Shown in pieces: positions 54,463-61,989 of a stretch of DNA of 64,000 nt. The DNA lies in the NCBI GenBank assembly GCA_020853885.1, contig JADYXZ010000010.1:124001-188000 (forward strand), in the 5' to 3' direction. The position numbers were made by a program, and so were the translations under genes. Each line of letters opens with the position of its first letter. Positions within the stretch are counted from its first letter, which is position 1. Source of the DNA: Bradyrhizobiaceae bacterium. GTDB taxonomy: Bacteria; Pseudomonadota; Alphaproteobacteria; Rhizobiales; Xanthobacteraceae. The notes under the pieces are model-generated. The model was not told the origin of the DNA, ran no database searches, and was given only the letters and a program-made list of their open reading frames with translations.

Positions 54463-54570
54463 TTCGCAGGCTTGCCGCAGCGGCGTGCCAGCCGGCGAGG
54501 CCGCGCCACGCTTAACACGCCGTAAAGACGCTGCCGCCCCCTTAAGGTCCGGTCGTTACAGTTCGTCAAA

Positions 54571-54595
54571 TCGTATCGATTATTCATCGATACGA
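54571..54595. promoter_or_regulatory. perfect 10-bp inverted repeat upstream of tadE
   Basis: TCGTATCGAT and ATCGATACGA are separated by TATTC. It sits 22 bases before the tadE ATG with no T-run after it, so an operator for a dimeric regulator or an mRNA hairpin near the ribosome-binding site is more likely than a terminator. Confidence 0.55.
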
Positions 54596-54617
54596 ACCGG
54601 TGGGAATCGTCTTGGCC

Positions 54618-55211
54618 ATGCGCAGTTCACCGACGCCGTCCGATCGCGTCAATCGCTCCAGCGCCCGCAAGTTCTCCTTGCTGCGAATGCTGCGCCGGTT
54701 CGCGCGCCGGCAGAACGGCGCGACCGTCATCGAATTCGCCGCGATCATCGGTCCTTTTGTTGCGTGGATGTTCGCCATCATCGAGATGGCGCTGATCTTC
54801 TTCGCCGGACAAGTGCTCGAAACGGCGACTGCCGATTCCGCGCGCCTGATCATGACGGGGCAAGCGCAGAAGCAAAGCTTCGACAAGACCGCGTTCAAAC
54901 AGGACGTCTGCAGCCACCTGAAGGCGATGTTCACGTGCTCAGGCGTCCATATCGACGTCAGGACCTATACTTCCTTCGACGCCGTTGAACTCTCGAAGCC
55001 GACGTACGACGAAGAGGAAGGAAAACTCGATACTTCCGAGTTCAATGAATTCAAGCCGGGCAAGCAAGGCGACATCGTCGTCGTGCGCGTCGTGTACGAA
55101 TGGCCGACCTTCGTTCGGGGGTTCCTCGGTCTCGACTATTCCTCGCTTCCGAACGGCAACCATCTCCTGATGGCCACCGCCGCATTCCGCAACGAGCCGT
55201 ACAGCAACTGA
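54618..55211 (+). CDS. tadE: TadE-family pseudopilin
   Basis: 197 aa. After a basic leader (RRFARRQNG) comes ATVIEFAAIIGPFVAWMFAIIEMALIFFAG: predicted prepilin cleavage after Gly, Glu at mature position 5 and a hydrophobic helix. The rest is a periplasmic domain with two cysteines (DVCSHLKAMFTCSG). TadE and TadG are minor pseudopilins of the Tad pilus. ATG 54618 is preferred over GTG 54600; neither has a strong Shine-Dalgarno. Confidence 0.9.
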   Translation: MRSSPTPSDRVNRSSARKFSLLRMLRRFARRQNGATVIEFAAIIGPFVAWMFAIIEMALIFFAGQVLETATADSARLIMTGQAQKQSFDKTAFKQDVCSHLKAMFTCSGVHIDVRTYTSFDAVELSKPTYDEEEGKLDTSEFNEFKPGKQGDIVVVRVVYEWPTFVRGFLGLDYSSLPNGNHLLMATAAFRNEPYSN

Positions 55212-55215
55212 GGCA

Positions 55216-55830
55216 ATGATGGCGTCGCCGGCCGGAAGCGGACTTCTCTGCACGATCCGCCGCTATCTGCGCGAAACCCGCGGCATTTCGGCCGTCGAAT
55301 TCGCGTTCGTGGCGCCGATCATGGTGACGCTGCTGCTGGGCGGCGCCGAGCTTACCCAGGCCATCACGGCCAAACGCAAGACCACGATCGCGACGCGCGC
55401 GATTGCCGATCTGATCGCCCAGTCGACCGAAATCGACAATACGGACCTGGCGAACATCTTTAAGGCCATCGAGGCGGTCATCCAGCCGTTCCCGGACGCC
55501 AATTTCAAGATCGTCGTGTCGAGCGTCGGGTTTGACGCCGACGGAAATGCCGAAATCATCTGGTCGGAAGCGCACGGCGGCGCCGCGAAGCATCAGGAAG
55601 CCACGTTGCCGGACGGGCTCGGTGCTGTCCCCGCCACCACGACGCTGATCTGGGCCGAAGGCGAATACTCCTACACCCCGATTTTCGGCTTGGTCTTCAC
55701 GAATGCGCTCTATCCCGGCGGCGTCGTACCGCTGAAGGATCACATCTATCTGCGGCCGCGTCTGAAGCCCCACGTCTGCCGCAAGACCGCGACGGAGACG
55801 ATCTGCAAGCTCCAGGATGTTACGGGCTAG
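55216..55830 (+). CDS. TadG/TadE-like pseudopilin
   Basis: 204 aa. Leader RRYLRETRG, then ISAVEFAFVAPIMVTLLLGGAEL with Glu at mature position 5, followed by TRAIADLIAQ and a beta-rich periplasmic region ending with a Cys pair (PHVCRKTATETICKL). It is shorter than classical TadG, which carries a von Willebrand domain. ATG 55216 or 55219 overlaps a GAGG from the tadE stop region, so it is coupled to tadE (4-base gap). It converges with the phosphomutase gene, whose stop begins directly at 55831. Confidence 0.88.
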   Translation: MMASPAGSGLLCTIRRYLRETRGISAVEFAFVAPIMVTLLLGGAELTQAITAKRKTTIATRAIADLIAQSTEIDNTDLANIFKAIEAVIQPFPDANFKIVVSSVGFDADGNAEIIWSEAHGGAAKHQEATLPDGLGAVPATTTLIWAEGEYSYTPIFGLVFTNALYPGGVVPLKDHIYLRPRLKPHVCRKTATETICKLQDVTG

Positions 55831-57330
55831 CTAGATCTTTTGGTTGTATTCCCCGACTTCCGGATGCTCGCGCAAGGCGGCGTCGACCGCCGCGAACATC
55901 TCGCGCATGCGCGCTTCGCTCACCGGGCTTTCCACCACGACGGCGAGCTCCGGCTTGTTCGATGAGGCGCGGACGAGGCCCCAGGTGCCGTCCTCGAGCG
56001 TGACGCGGACGCCGTTCACCGTCACAAGATCGCGGATCTTCTGGCCGGCGACCGGCTCGCCCTTGTCGCGCACCGCCTGAAAGCGCGCGACGATTTTCTC
56101 GACGACGCCGTATTTCTTCTCGTCGTCGCAGTGCGGCGACATGGTGGGCGAACCCCAGGTCTGCGGCAGCGCCTTGCGCAGGTCCGACATCTTCTTCCCG
56201 GGATTGCGGTCGAGCATGTCGCAGATCGCGATCGCCGCGACGAGGCCGTCATCATAGCCGCGGCCGACCGGCGGATTGAAAAAGAAGTGCCCGGACTTCT
56301 CGAAGCCGGCGAGCGCCTTCGTCTCGGCGACGCGGCGCTTGATGTAGGAGTGGCCGGTCTTCCAGAAATCCGCCCGGGCGCCATTCTGCTTCAGCACCGG
56401 ATCGGTGAGGAACAGGCCGGTCGATTTCACATCGACGACGAAGGTGCCGCCGCCATGCTGCGCGGAGAGATCGCGCGCCAGCATGACGCCGACCTTGTCG
56501 GCGAAAATCTCCTGGCCCTCGTCGTCGACCACGCCGCAGCGGTCGCCGTCGCCGTCGAAGGCAAGGCCGACGTCCGCCTTGGTGCGCAGCACCTCATCGC
56601 GCAGCGCGTGCAGCATCTTCAGGTCTTCGGTGTTGGGATTGTATTTCGGGAAGGTGTAGTCGAGCTCGGTGTCGAGCGGCACCACCTCGCAGCCGATCGC
56701 TTGCATCACCTTCGGCGAGAAGGCGCCCGCCGTGCCGTTGCCGCAGGCGACGACGGCTTTGAGCTTGCGCTTCAGCTTCGGGCGGTTCGTCAGGTCGGCC
56801 ATGTAACGGTCGGCCATGCCGGAGACGAAGCGATAGGCGCCGCCGTCCCGTGGCTGGAATCTCGCGCCGAGCACGATCTCCTTGAGGCGTCCCATCTCGT
56901 CGGGGCCGAAGGTGAGCGGGCGCGCCGCACCCATCTTCACGCCGGTCCAGCCGTTCTCGTTATGCGAAGCGGTGACCATCGCCACGCAGGGAATGTCGAG
57001 GGCGAACTGTGCGAAATAGGCCATCGGCGTCACAGCGAGGCCGATGTCATGCACACGCATGCCGCCGGTCATCAGCCCGGTCGTGAGCGCCAACTTGATC
57101 GACGCGGAATAAGACCGGTAGTCGTGGGCGACGACGACATCCGGCTTCACGCCGAGCTCGTGAAAGAGCGTGCCGAGGCCGAGCCCGAGCGCCTGCACAC
57201 CGACGAGGTTCAATTCCTTCCCGAACAGCCAGCGTGCGTCGTACTCGCGAAAGCCGGTGGCCTTCACCATCGGCTCGGATTCGAAGGCATAGGTGTTGGG
57301 AACGAGCGAAGGCTTCGGGGGCGGAAACAT
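55831..57330 (-). CDS. phosphomannomutase/phosphoglucomutase
   Basis: 499 aa alpha-D-phosphohexomutase. Phosphoserine loop VTASHNENGWTG (Ser122), metal loop DGDGDR (259-264), sugar-binding GFEKSGHFFF and phosphate-binding RASSNKPEL are all present. It interconverts hexose 1- and 6-phosphates for surface polysaccharides; relative preference for mannose or glucose cannot be read here. ATG 57330 is chosen; a TTG 51 bases upstream is in frame. Confidence 0.94.
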   Translation of the reverse strand: MFPPPKPSLVPNTYAFESEPMVKATGFREYDARWLFGKELNLVGVQALGLGLGTLFHELGVKPDVVVAHDYRSYSASIKLALTTGLMTGGMRVHDIGLAVTPMAYFAQFALDIPCVAMVTASHNENGWTGVKMGAARPLTFGPDEMGRLKEIVLGARFQPRDGGAYRFVSGMADRYMADLTNRPKLKRKLKAVVACGNGTAGAFSPKVMQAIGCEVVPLDTELDYTFPKYNPNTEDLKMLHALRDEVLRTKADVGLAFDGDGDRCGVVDDEGQEIFADKVGVMLARDLSAQHGGGTFVVDVKSTGLFLTDPVLKQNGARADFWKTGHSYIKRRVAETKALAGFEKSGHFFFNPPVGRGYDDGLVAAIAICDMLDRNPGKKMSDLRKALPQTWGSPTMSPHCDDEKKYGVVEKIVARFQAVRDKGEPVAGQKIRDLVTVNGVRVTLEDGTWGLVRASSNKPELAVVVESPVSEARMREMFAAVDAALREHPEVGEYNQKI

Positions 57331-57409
57331 CAGGAAATCCAGGATGGGCAGGCGGGCAACTCGGCCCGCCAGATAGCACAAAACCGGGCGGAATGAGGAA
57401 GGTTCCGCG

Positions 57410-57925
57410 TCAGCGCTCCAGCACCAGCTCCCCGCGCTGCACCTCGAAGCGGGAAAGCTTCCTGAGGAAACTCATACCGAGGAGATTGACGCCAATCGCA
57501 CCCTCTTCCAGCACGAGCGCGTCCACGTCGTGGATGGTGATGGCGCCGATGCTGACCGAGCGCAACTGCACGCGCTTGGCGCGGCCTTCGCCGTTGGCGG
57601 TACGGACGCGGGCATCGAACTTGTCGCCGGGAAAGACGAGGCCGAGCGAGCGCGCGTCTTCGTAGCGGAGCGCGACCACGCTCGCGCCGGTGTCGACCAG
57701 CGCGTTGAGGTTGCGATTGTCGATCTCGACGTTCGTGAAATAGTGGCCGTTGCGATCGGCAGCGAGACGCACGAGCCCGCCGTGATCGTTCGCGTGCGCA
57801 GGCGTTTCGGCGGGCGTCGCCACCGCCGCGGTTTCGCGCCGCTCGGCGAGACGCGACAGATAATCCGGCGCAAGTAATGCGACCGCGACCACGAGGCCAA
57901 CGAGCAGGAGAATGGGTTTCAGCAT
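57410..57925 (-). CDS. membrane-anchored retropepsin-like aspartic protease
   Basis: 171 aa. An N-terminal membrane anchor (ILLLVGLVVAVALLAP) precedes a single retropepsin-like domain with ALVDTGASVVAL (Asp78) and LLGMSFLRKLSRFEV, matching the TIGR02281/gag-asp family. It is expected to act as a periplasmic dimer; the substrate is unknown. ATG 57925 has CGGAG close upstream. Confidence 0.9.
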   Translation of the reverse strand: MLKPILLLVGLVVAVALLAPDYLSRLAERRETAAVATPAETPAHANDHGGLVRLAADRNGHYFTNVEIDNRNLNALVDTGASVVALRYEDARSLGLVFPGDKFDARVRTANGEGRAKRVQLRSVSIGAITIHDVDALVLEEGAIGVNLLGMSFLRKLSRFEVQRGELVLER

Positions 57926-58053
57926 GGCTCCGCTTTCGCGCGCAGCCTGCACAAGCATGGCGAATTCCCGGTAAACGCGCGTTTCACCGTCGGTTCTTGG
58001 TAAAGGACTTGTCTAAGTACCTTGGAGCGGGATGAAGCCAGGCCGAATATTGC

Positions 58054-58187
58054 CGTCATTGCGAGGCGCGCAGCGCCGAAGCAATCCAGTTTCTCGCTGC
58101 ATTTGCGTGACGCATGTTCTTGGCGGCGAACCGGTGTCCACTTCGCCGGAACATGCGCTGGATTGCTTCGCTTCGCTCGCAATGACG
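58054..58187. repeat. nested palindromic repeats downstream of hrpB
   Basis: The outer arms CGTCATTGCGAGGCGCGC... (58054-58089) and CTGGATTGCTTCGC...CGCAATGACG (58158-58187) are inverted. Inside is a second palindrome, GCATGTTC...GGAACATGC (58112-58156), of a type common in Rhizobiales. It begins 3 bases beyond the hrpB stop. Confidence 0.75.
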
Positions 58188-58190
58188 CCA

Positions 58191-60665
58191 TTAGCGGGCG
58201 CGCGGCTTGGCGCGGCGTGTGGGCGCTGCCGTGCGCGGGTCCTCGGGCCAGGGATGCTTCGGGTAGCGGCCGCGCATCTCGCGGCGGACCTCGGCCCAGG
58301 AGCCGCGCCAGAAGGCCGGCAGGTCGCGGGTGACCTGGATCGGCCGGCCGGCCGGCGAAGTGAGCGCGAGAATCAGCGGCAGCTTGCCGCCGCCGATCTT
58401 CGGGTGCGCGTCGAGGCCGAACAATTCCTGCACACGGACGGCGGCGGTCGGGCCCTGCTCGGCCGCGTAGTCGATCGGGATGCGCGAGCCGGTCGGCACC
58501 ACGAGATGCGTCGGCATCTCCTTGTCGAGCCGACGCGCGAGATCGTGCGGCAGGAGCGCGCGCACGGCGCGGGAGAGATCGTCGCCGGAGATCTGGCTGA
58601 GCGCGGTGCGGCTCGTGAGAAAGGGCGCCAACCATTCCGCGGCGGTCTCCTTCAATCGCGTCTCGGAAAGATCGGGCCACGGCTCGCCTTCCAGCGCGCG
58701 CATGAAACGAGCGCGGTCAAGCCATTGGCGCAGCTCGTTGTTCCACGGCAGGCGGTCGAGCCCGAGCTTTGCGATTCCCTCCGCGAGCGCCGCCGCGGAC
58801 GCTTCGCCGGCCTGCACCGGCAGCGGCTTTTCCGCGAGCGCGATGACGCCAAGCTTGCGCAGCGCGCGGCCGCGAACGGACATGGTCTTGTCGTCGAAGG
58901 CGACCTCCGTCGTTTCGACGATGTGCGAGGCAAAGCGCCGCTCGATCTCCGCTTCGTCGATTTTCGCGGCGAGCAGGATGCGCGCCTCGGCGGCGGTACC
59001 GGCCAGTTCCGCGACGGCAAGATACTTCTCCCGCGCAAAGGAATGCGCCGGGTCGAGCCGCGCGCCGCGGCCGTTCTCCAGCAGGAATTCGCCGTGCCTG
59101 CCCGCCCTTGCCTTCGCCACGCGATCGGGGAATGCGAGCGCAAGCAGCGAGCCTGCGTGCTCAGTCGAAGTCTGGCGCTGCTTGCCGCCTGCCTGCGCCG
59201 CCCAGCGCCCGGCCATGTTGCGGGCCTCCGTGGCGCGGCGGGAGCGGTCGCGGCGGAAATTCTCCACGCGGTGCGCGAGATCGATGTCGTCGCCGCCGAG
59301 GTTGCGTTCGGAGACCACAGCGGCGATTTCGGCGGCGAGCAGGGCTTCGCCTTCTTCCGCGGCGGCGACGATCATGGCGGAAAGCCGGGGCGGCAGCGGA
59401 AGCTGCGCCAGCCGCCTGCCCTTTTCGGTGATGCGACCGGCGGCATCAAGCGCGTCGAGCTCGGCGAGCAGCGCGCGCGCTTCGGCGAGCGCCGCCTGCG
59501 GCGGCGGGTCGAGCCAGGCGAGCGTTGCGGGATCGCCCACGCCCCAGACCGCGAGGTCGAGGACGAGGCCGGAAAGGTCGGAGGCGAGGATTTCCGGCGT
59601 GGTGAACGGCGCAAGACTCATGGTCTCGGCCTCGTCCCAGAGCCGGTAGCAGACGCCGGGCTCGGTGCGGCCGGCGCGGCCGCGGCGCTGGTCGGCGGAG
59701 GCGCGCGACACGCGCACGGTCTCGAGCCGCGTCAGGCCGACGGCCGGCTCGTAGCGCGGCACGCGGGCGAGGCCGGAGTCGACCACGATCCGCACGCCTT
59801 CGATCGTGAGCGACGTTTCTGCGATCGAGGTCGCGAGCACCACCTTGCGGCGGCCCGGCGGCGACGGCGCAATCGCGCGGTCCTGTGTCTCGGCATCGAG
59901 CGCGCCATAGAGCTGCACGATGTCGACCGATGGATCGCGCACGGATTCCAGCAGGCGATCCGCGGTGCGGCGGATTTCCGCCGCACCCGGCAGGAAGGCG
60001 AGGACCGAACCGCGCTCGCCCGCGAGCGCGCGCTCGATCGCGCCCGCCATCTGCCGCTCGATGGGCTCGCGCTGCACGCGGCCGAGATAGCGCGTCTCGA
60101 CGTCGTAGGCGCGGCCTTTCGATTCGATCACCGGCGCATCGCCGAGGAGGCCCGCCACGCGCGCACCATCGATGGTCGCCGACATGGCGACGAGCCTCAA
60201 GTCCTCGCGCAGGCCGCGCTGCGCATCGAGCGCGAGCGCGAGGCCCAGGTCGGCATCGAGGGAGCGTTCGTGAAATTCGTCGAACAGGACGGCGGCGACG
60301 CCCTTGAGCTCCGGGTCGTCGAGGATCAGGCGCGTGAACACGCCCTCGGTCACCACCTCGATCCGGGTCCGGCGCGACACCTTCGAGCCGAAGCGGACGC
60401 GGACGCCGACGGTCTCGCCCACCTGCTCGCCCAGCGTTGAAGCCATGCGCGCGGCGGCGGCGCGGGCGGCAAGCCGCCGCGGCTCCAGCACGAGGATGCG
60501 CCGGCCGCCGACCCAGGGCTCGTCCATCAGCGCGAGCGGCACGCGGGTCGTCTTGCCGGCGCCGGGCGGGGCGACGAGCACGGCGGCGCGGCCTCCGGCG
60601 AGCGCCCGGCGCAGGCCGGGCAGCGCCTCGTCGACCGGCAGGCTGTCGCGAAACGGATCAGTCAT
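58191..60665 (-). CDS. hrpB: ATP-dependent helicase HrpB
   Basis: 824 aa DExH helicase. Walker A is GAGKTT (35-40), motif II DEFH (129-132), motif III SAT, motif VI QRRGRAGR, and the HrpB-specific C-terminal domain ends with PGSRIPIDYAAEQGP, QELFGLDAHPKIGGGKLPL and GSWAEVRREMRGRYPKHPWPEDP. It is an RNA/DNA helicase whose precise job is unsettled. ATG 60665 (MTDPFRD) is preferred over upstream in-frame starts. Confidence 0.96.
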   Translation of the reverse strand: MTDPFRDSLPVDEALPGLRRALAGGRAAVLVAPPGAGKTTRVPLALMDEPWVGGRRILVLEPRRLAARAAAARMASTLGEQVGETVGVRVRFGSKVSRRTRIEVVTEGVFTRLILDDPELKGVAAVLFDEFHERSLDADLGLALALDAQRGLREDLRLVAMSATIDGARVAGLLGDAPVIESKGRAYDVETRYLGRVQREPIERQMAGAIERALAGERGSVLAFLPGAAEIRRTADRLLESVRDPSVDIVQLYGALDAETQDRAIAPSPPGRRKVVLATSIAETSLTIEGVRIVVDSGLARVPRYEPAVGLTRLETVRVSRASADQRRGRAGRTEPGVCYRLWDEAETMSLAPFTTPEILASDLSGLVLDLAVWGVGDPATLAWLDPPPQAALAEARALLAELDALDAAGRITEKGRRLAQLPLPPRLSAMIVAAAEEGEALLAAEIAAVVSERNLGGDDIDLAHRVENFRRDRSRRATEARNMAGRWAAQAGGKQRQTSTEHAGSLLALAFPDRVAKARAGRHGEFLLENGRGARLDPAHSFAREKYLAVAELAGTAAEARILLAAKIDEAEIERRFASHIVETTEVAFDDKTMSVRGRALRKLGVIALAEKPLPVQAGEASAAALAEGIAKLGLDRLPWNNELRQWLDRARFMRALEGEPWPDLSETRLKETAAEWLAPFLTSRTALSQISGDDLSRAVRALLPHDLARRLDKEMPTHLVVPTGSRIPIDYAAEQGPTAAVRVQELFGLDAHPKIGGGKLPLILALTSPAGRPIQVTRDLPAFWRGSWAEVRREMRGRYPKHPWPEDPRTAAPTRRAKPRAR

Positions 60666-60811
60666 CGTCCCGTGCTTCAAGGATATTCGGCCGTCCGCGG
60701 GCATAGCGGCCGGGTTCACGGGGGTCAAAGGCGGCACGGGCCTTGCGACACAGGCCGCAGGCAGGCGCGGCCAGTCCCGAAAAGGGACGGACGAATATTG
60801 GAAGAAGCGGC

Positions 60812-61843
60812 ATGAGCAACGCGGGGCAATCCGGGCGGGTCGACTGGGTCGACTACGCCAAGGGCATCTGCATCGTCATGGTGGTGACGATGCACTCGAC
60901 GCTCGGCGTCGAGGCGGCGGCCGGCGCCGAAGGCTGGATGCATGCGCTCGTCGAGTTTGCGAAACCCTTCCGCATGCCGGACTTCTTTCTCATTTCCGGC
61001 CTCTTCCTCGCCCGCACGATCGACCGCGACTGGACCCGCTATCTCGACCGCAAGGTCGTGCACTTTCTCTACTTCTATGCGCTGTGGGTGACGATCCAGT
61101 TCGCGTTCAAGGCGCCGGGGCTCGCGGCGGAGATGGGGCCGCTCGGCGTCCTCAAGTTCTATCTCTTCTCCTACATCGAGCCGTTCGGCACGCTGTGGTT
61201 CATCTATCTCCTGCCCGTCTTTTTCGTGGTGACGAAGCTCGCGCGGCGCGTGCCGCCCGTTCTCATCTTTGCCGTCGGCGCCGTGCTCGAAGCGCTGCCG
61301 ATCGAGACCGGCTGGATCATGATCGACGAGTTCGCGGCGCGCTTCGTTTATTTCTTCGCGGGCTACTGGCTGGCGTCGCGCTTCTTCGCGTTCGCGCGTG
61401 GAGTACAGGCGCGCCCGCTCGCTGCTGTCGCTGCGATCGGCGGCTGGGCGGTCATCAACGGGCTGCTTGTCGCCGCCGGCTATGCGGCGCTGCCGGGCAT
61501 CTCACTCATCCTCGGCTTTGCCGGCGCAAGCGCGGTGATCGCCATCGCGGCGCTGCTCGCGCGGGCGAACGCCGCCGATCTCCTGCGGCACGCGGGCGAG
61601 CATTCGATCGCCGTCTATCTCGCTTTCTTCCTGCCGATGGCGGTCACGCGCACCGTCCTGCTGAAGACGGGGATCGTGACGGACATCGGCACCATTGCCC
61701 TGATCGTCACCACGGCGGGCGCGATCGCGCCGCTCGTCCTGCATTGGCTCGTCAGCGGCACGCGCTTCGACTTCCTGTTCAGGCGGCCGGCTTTCTTCCA
61801 CATCGACCGCCCGCGCCGAGCGGCGCTGCAGCCGGCGGAATAG
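60812..61843 (+). CDS. acyltransferase 3 family membrane protein
   Basis: 343 aa with about ten membrane segments. The first reads VDYAKGICIVMVVTMHSTLG, including the catalytic-type His in MHSTL. MPDFFLISGLFLART is the family's second landmark, and EPFGTLWFIYLLPVFF the third. These enzymes acylate surface glycans or lipids. Its substrate is unknown. ATG 60812 has GGAAG upstream. It is divergent from hrpB. Confidence 0.92.
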   Translation: MSNAGQSGRVDWVDYAKGICIVMVVTMHSTLGVEAAAGAEGWMHALVEFAKPFRMPDFFLISGLFLARTIDRDWTRYLDRKVVHFLYFYALWVTIQFAFKAPGLAAEMGPLGVLKFYLFSYIEPFGTLWFIYLLPVFFVVTKLARRVPPVLIFAVGAVLEALPIETGWIMIDEFAARFVYFFAGYWLASRFFAFARGVQARPLAAVAAIGGWAVINGLLVAAGYAALPGISLILGFAGASAVIAIAALLARANAADLLRHAGEHSIAVYLAFFLPMAVTRTVLLKTGIVTDIGTIALIVTTAGAIAPLVLHWLVSGTRFDFLFRRPAFFHIDRPRRAALQPAE

Positions 61844-61859
61844 ATCAGCACCTCTCCAG

Positions 61860-61933
61860 CCTCGTCCTTCGAGACGCTTTCGCTTCGCGAAAGCTCCTCA
61901 GGATGAGGCTGGAGGGCGTCTCGAAGGATGAGG
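61860..61933. repeat. palindromic repeat between acyltransferase gene and polA (family E)
   Basis: CCTCGTCCTTCGAGACGC (61860-61877) and GCGTCTCGAAGGATGAGG (61916-61933) are inverted with one mismatch, enclosing CTTTCGC-TTC-GCGAAAG (61877-61893). It is a common alphaproteobacterial intergenic repeat type. Confidence 0.78.
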
Positions 61934-61989
61934 TGCACGGGAAGAATCTGCACTTGTATCCGGCGGCGCGCTTGGGGCATCGTGCCGCC

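Noticed and set aside
54571-54595. Rho-independent terminator after the orphan N-domain gene
   Set aside because: The stem is not GC-rich and no T-run follows on either strand; a regulatory site is more likely.
11589-61933. Palindromic repeats as a CRISPR array
   Set aside because: Copies are scattered singly over 50 kb, lack regular spacers and have no cas genes nearby.
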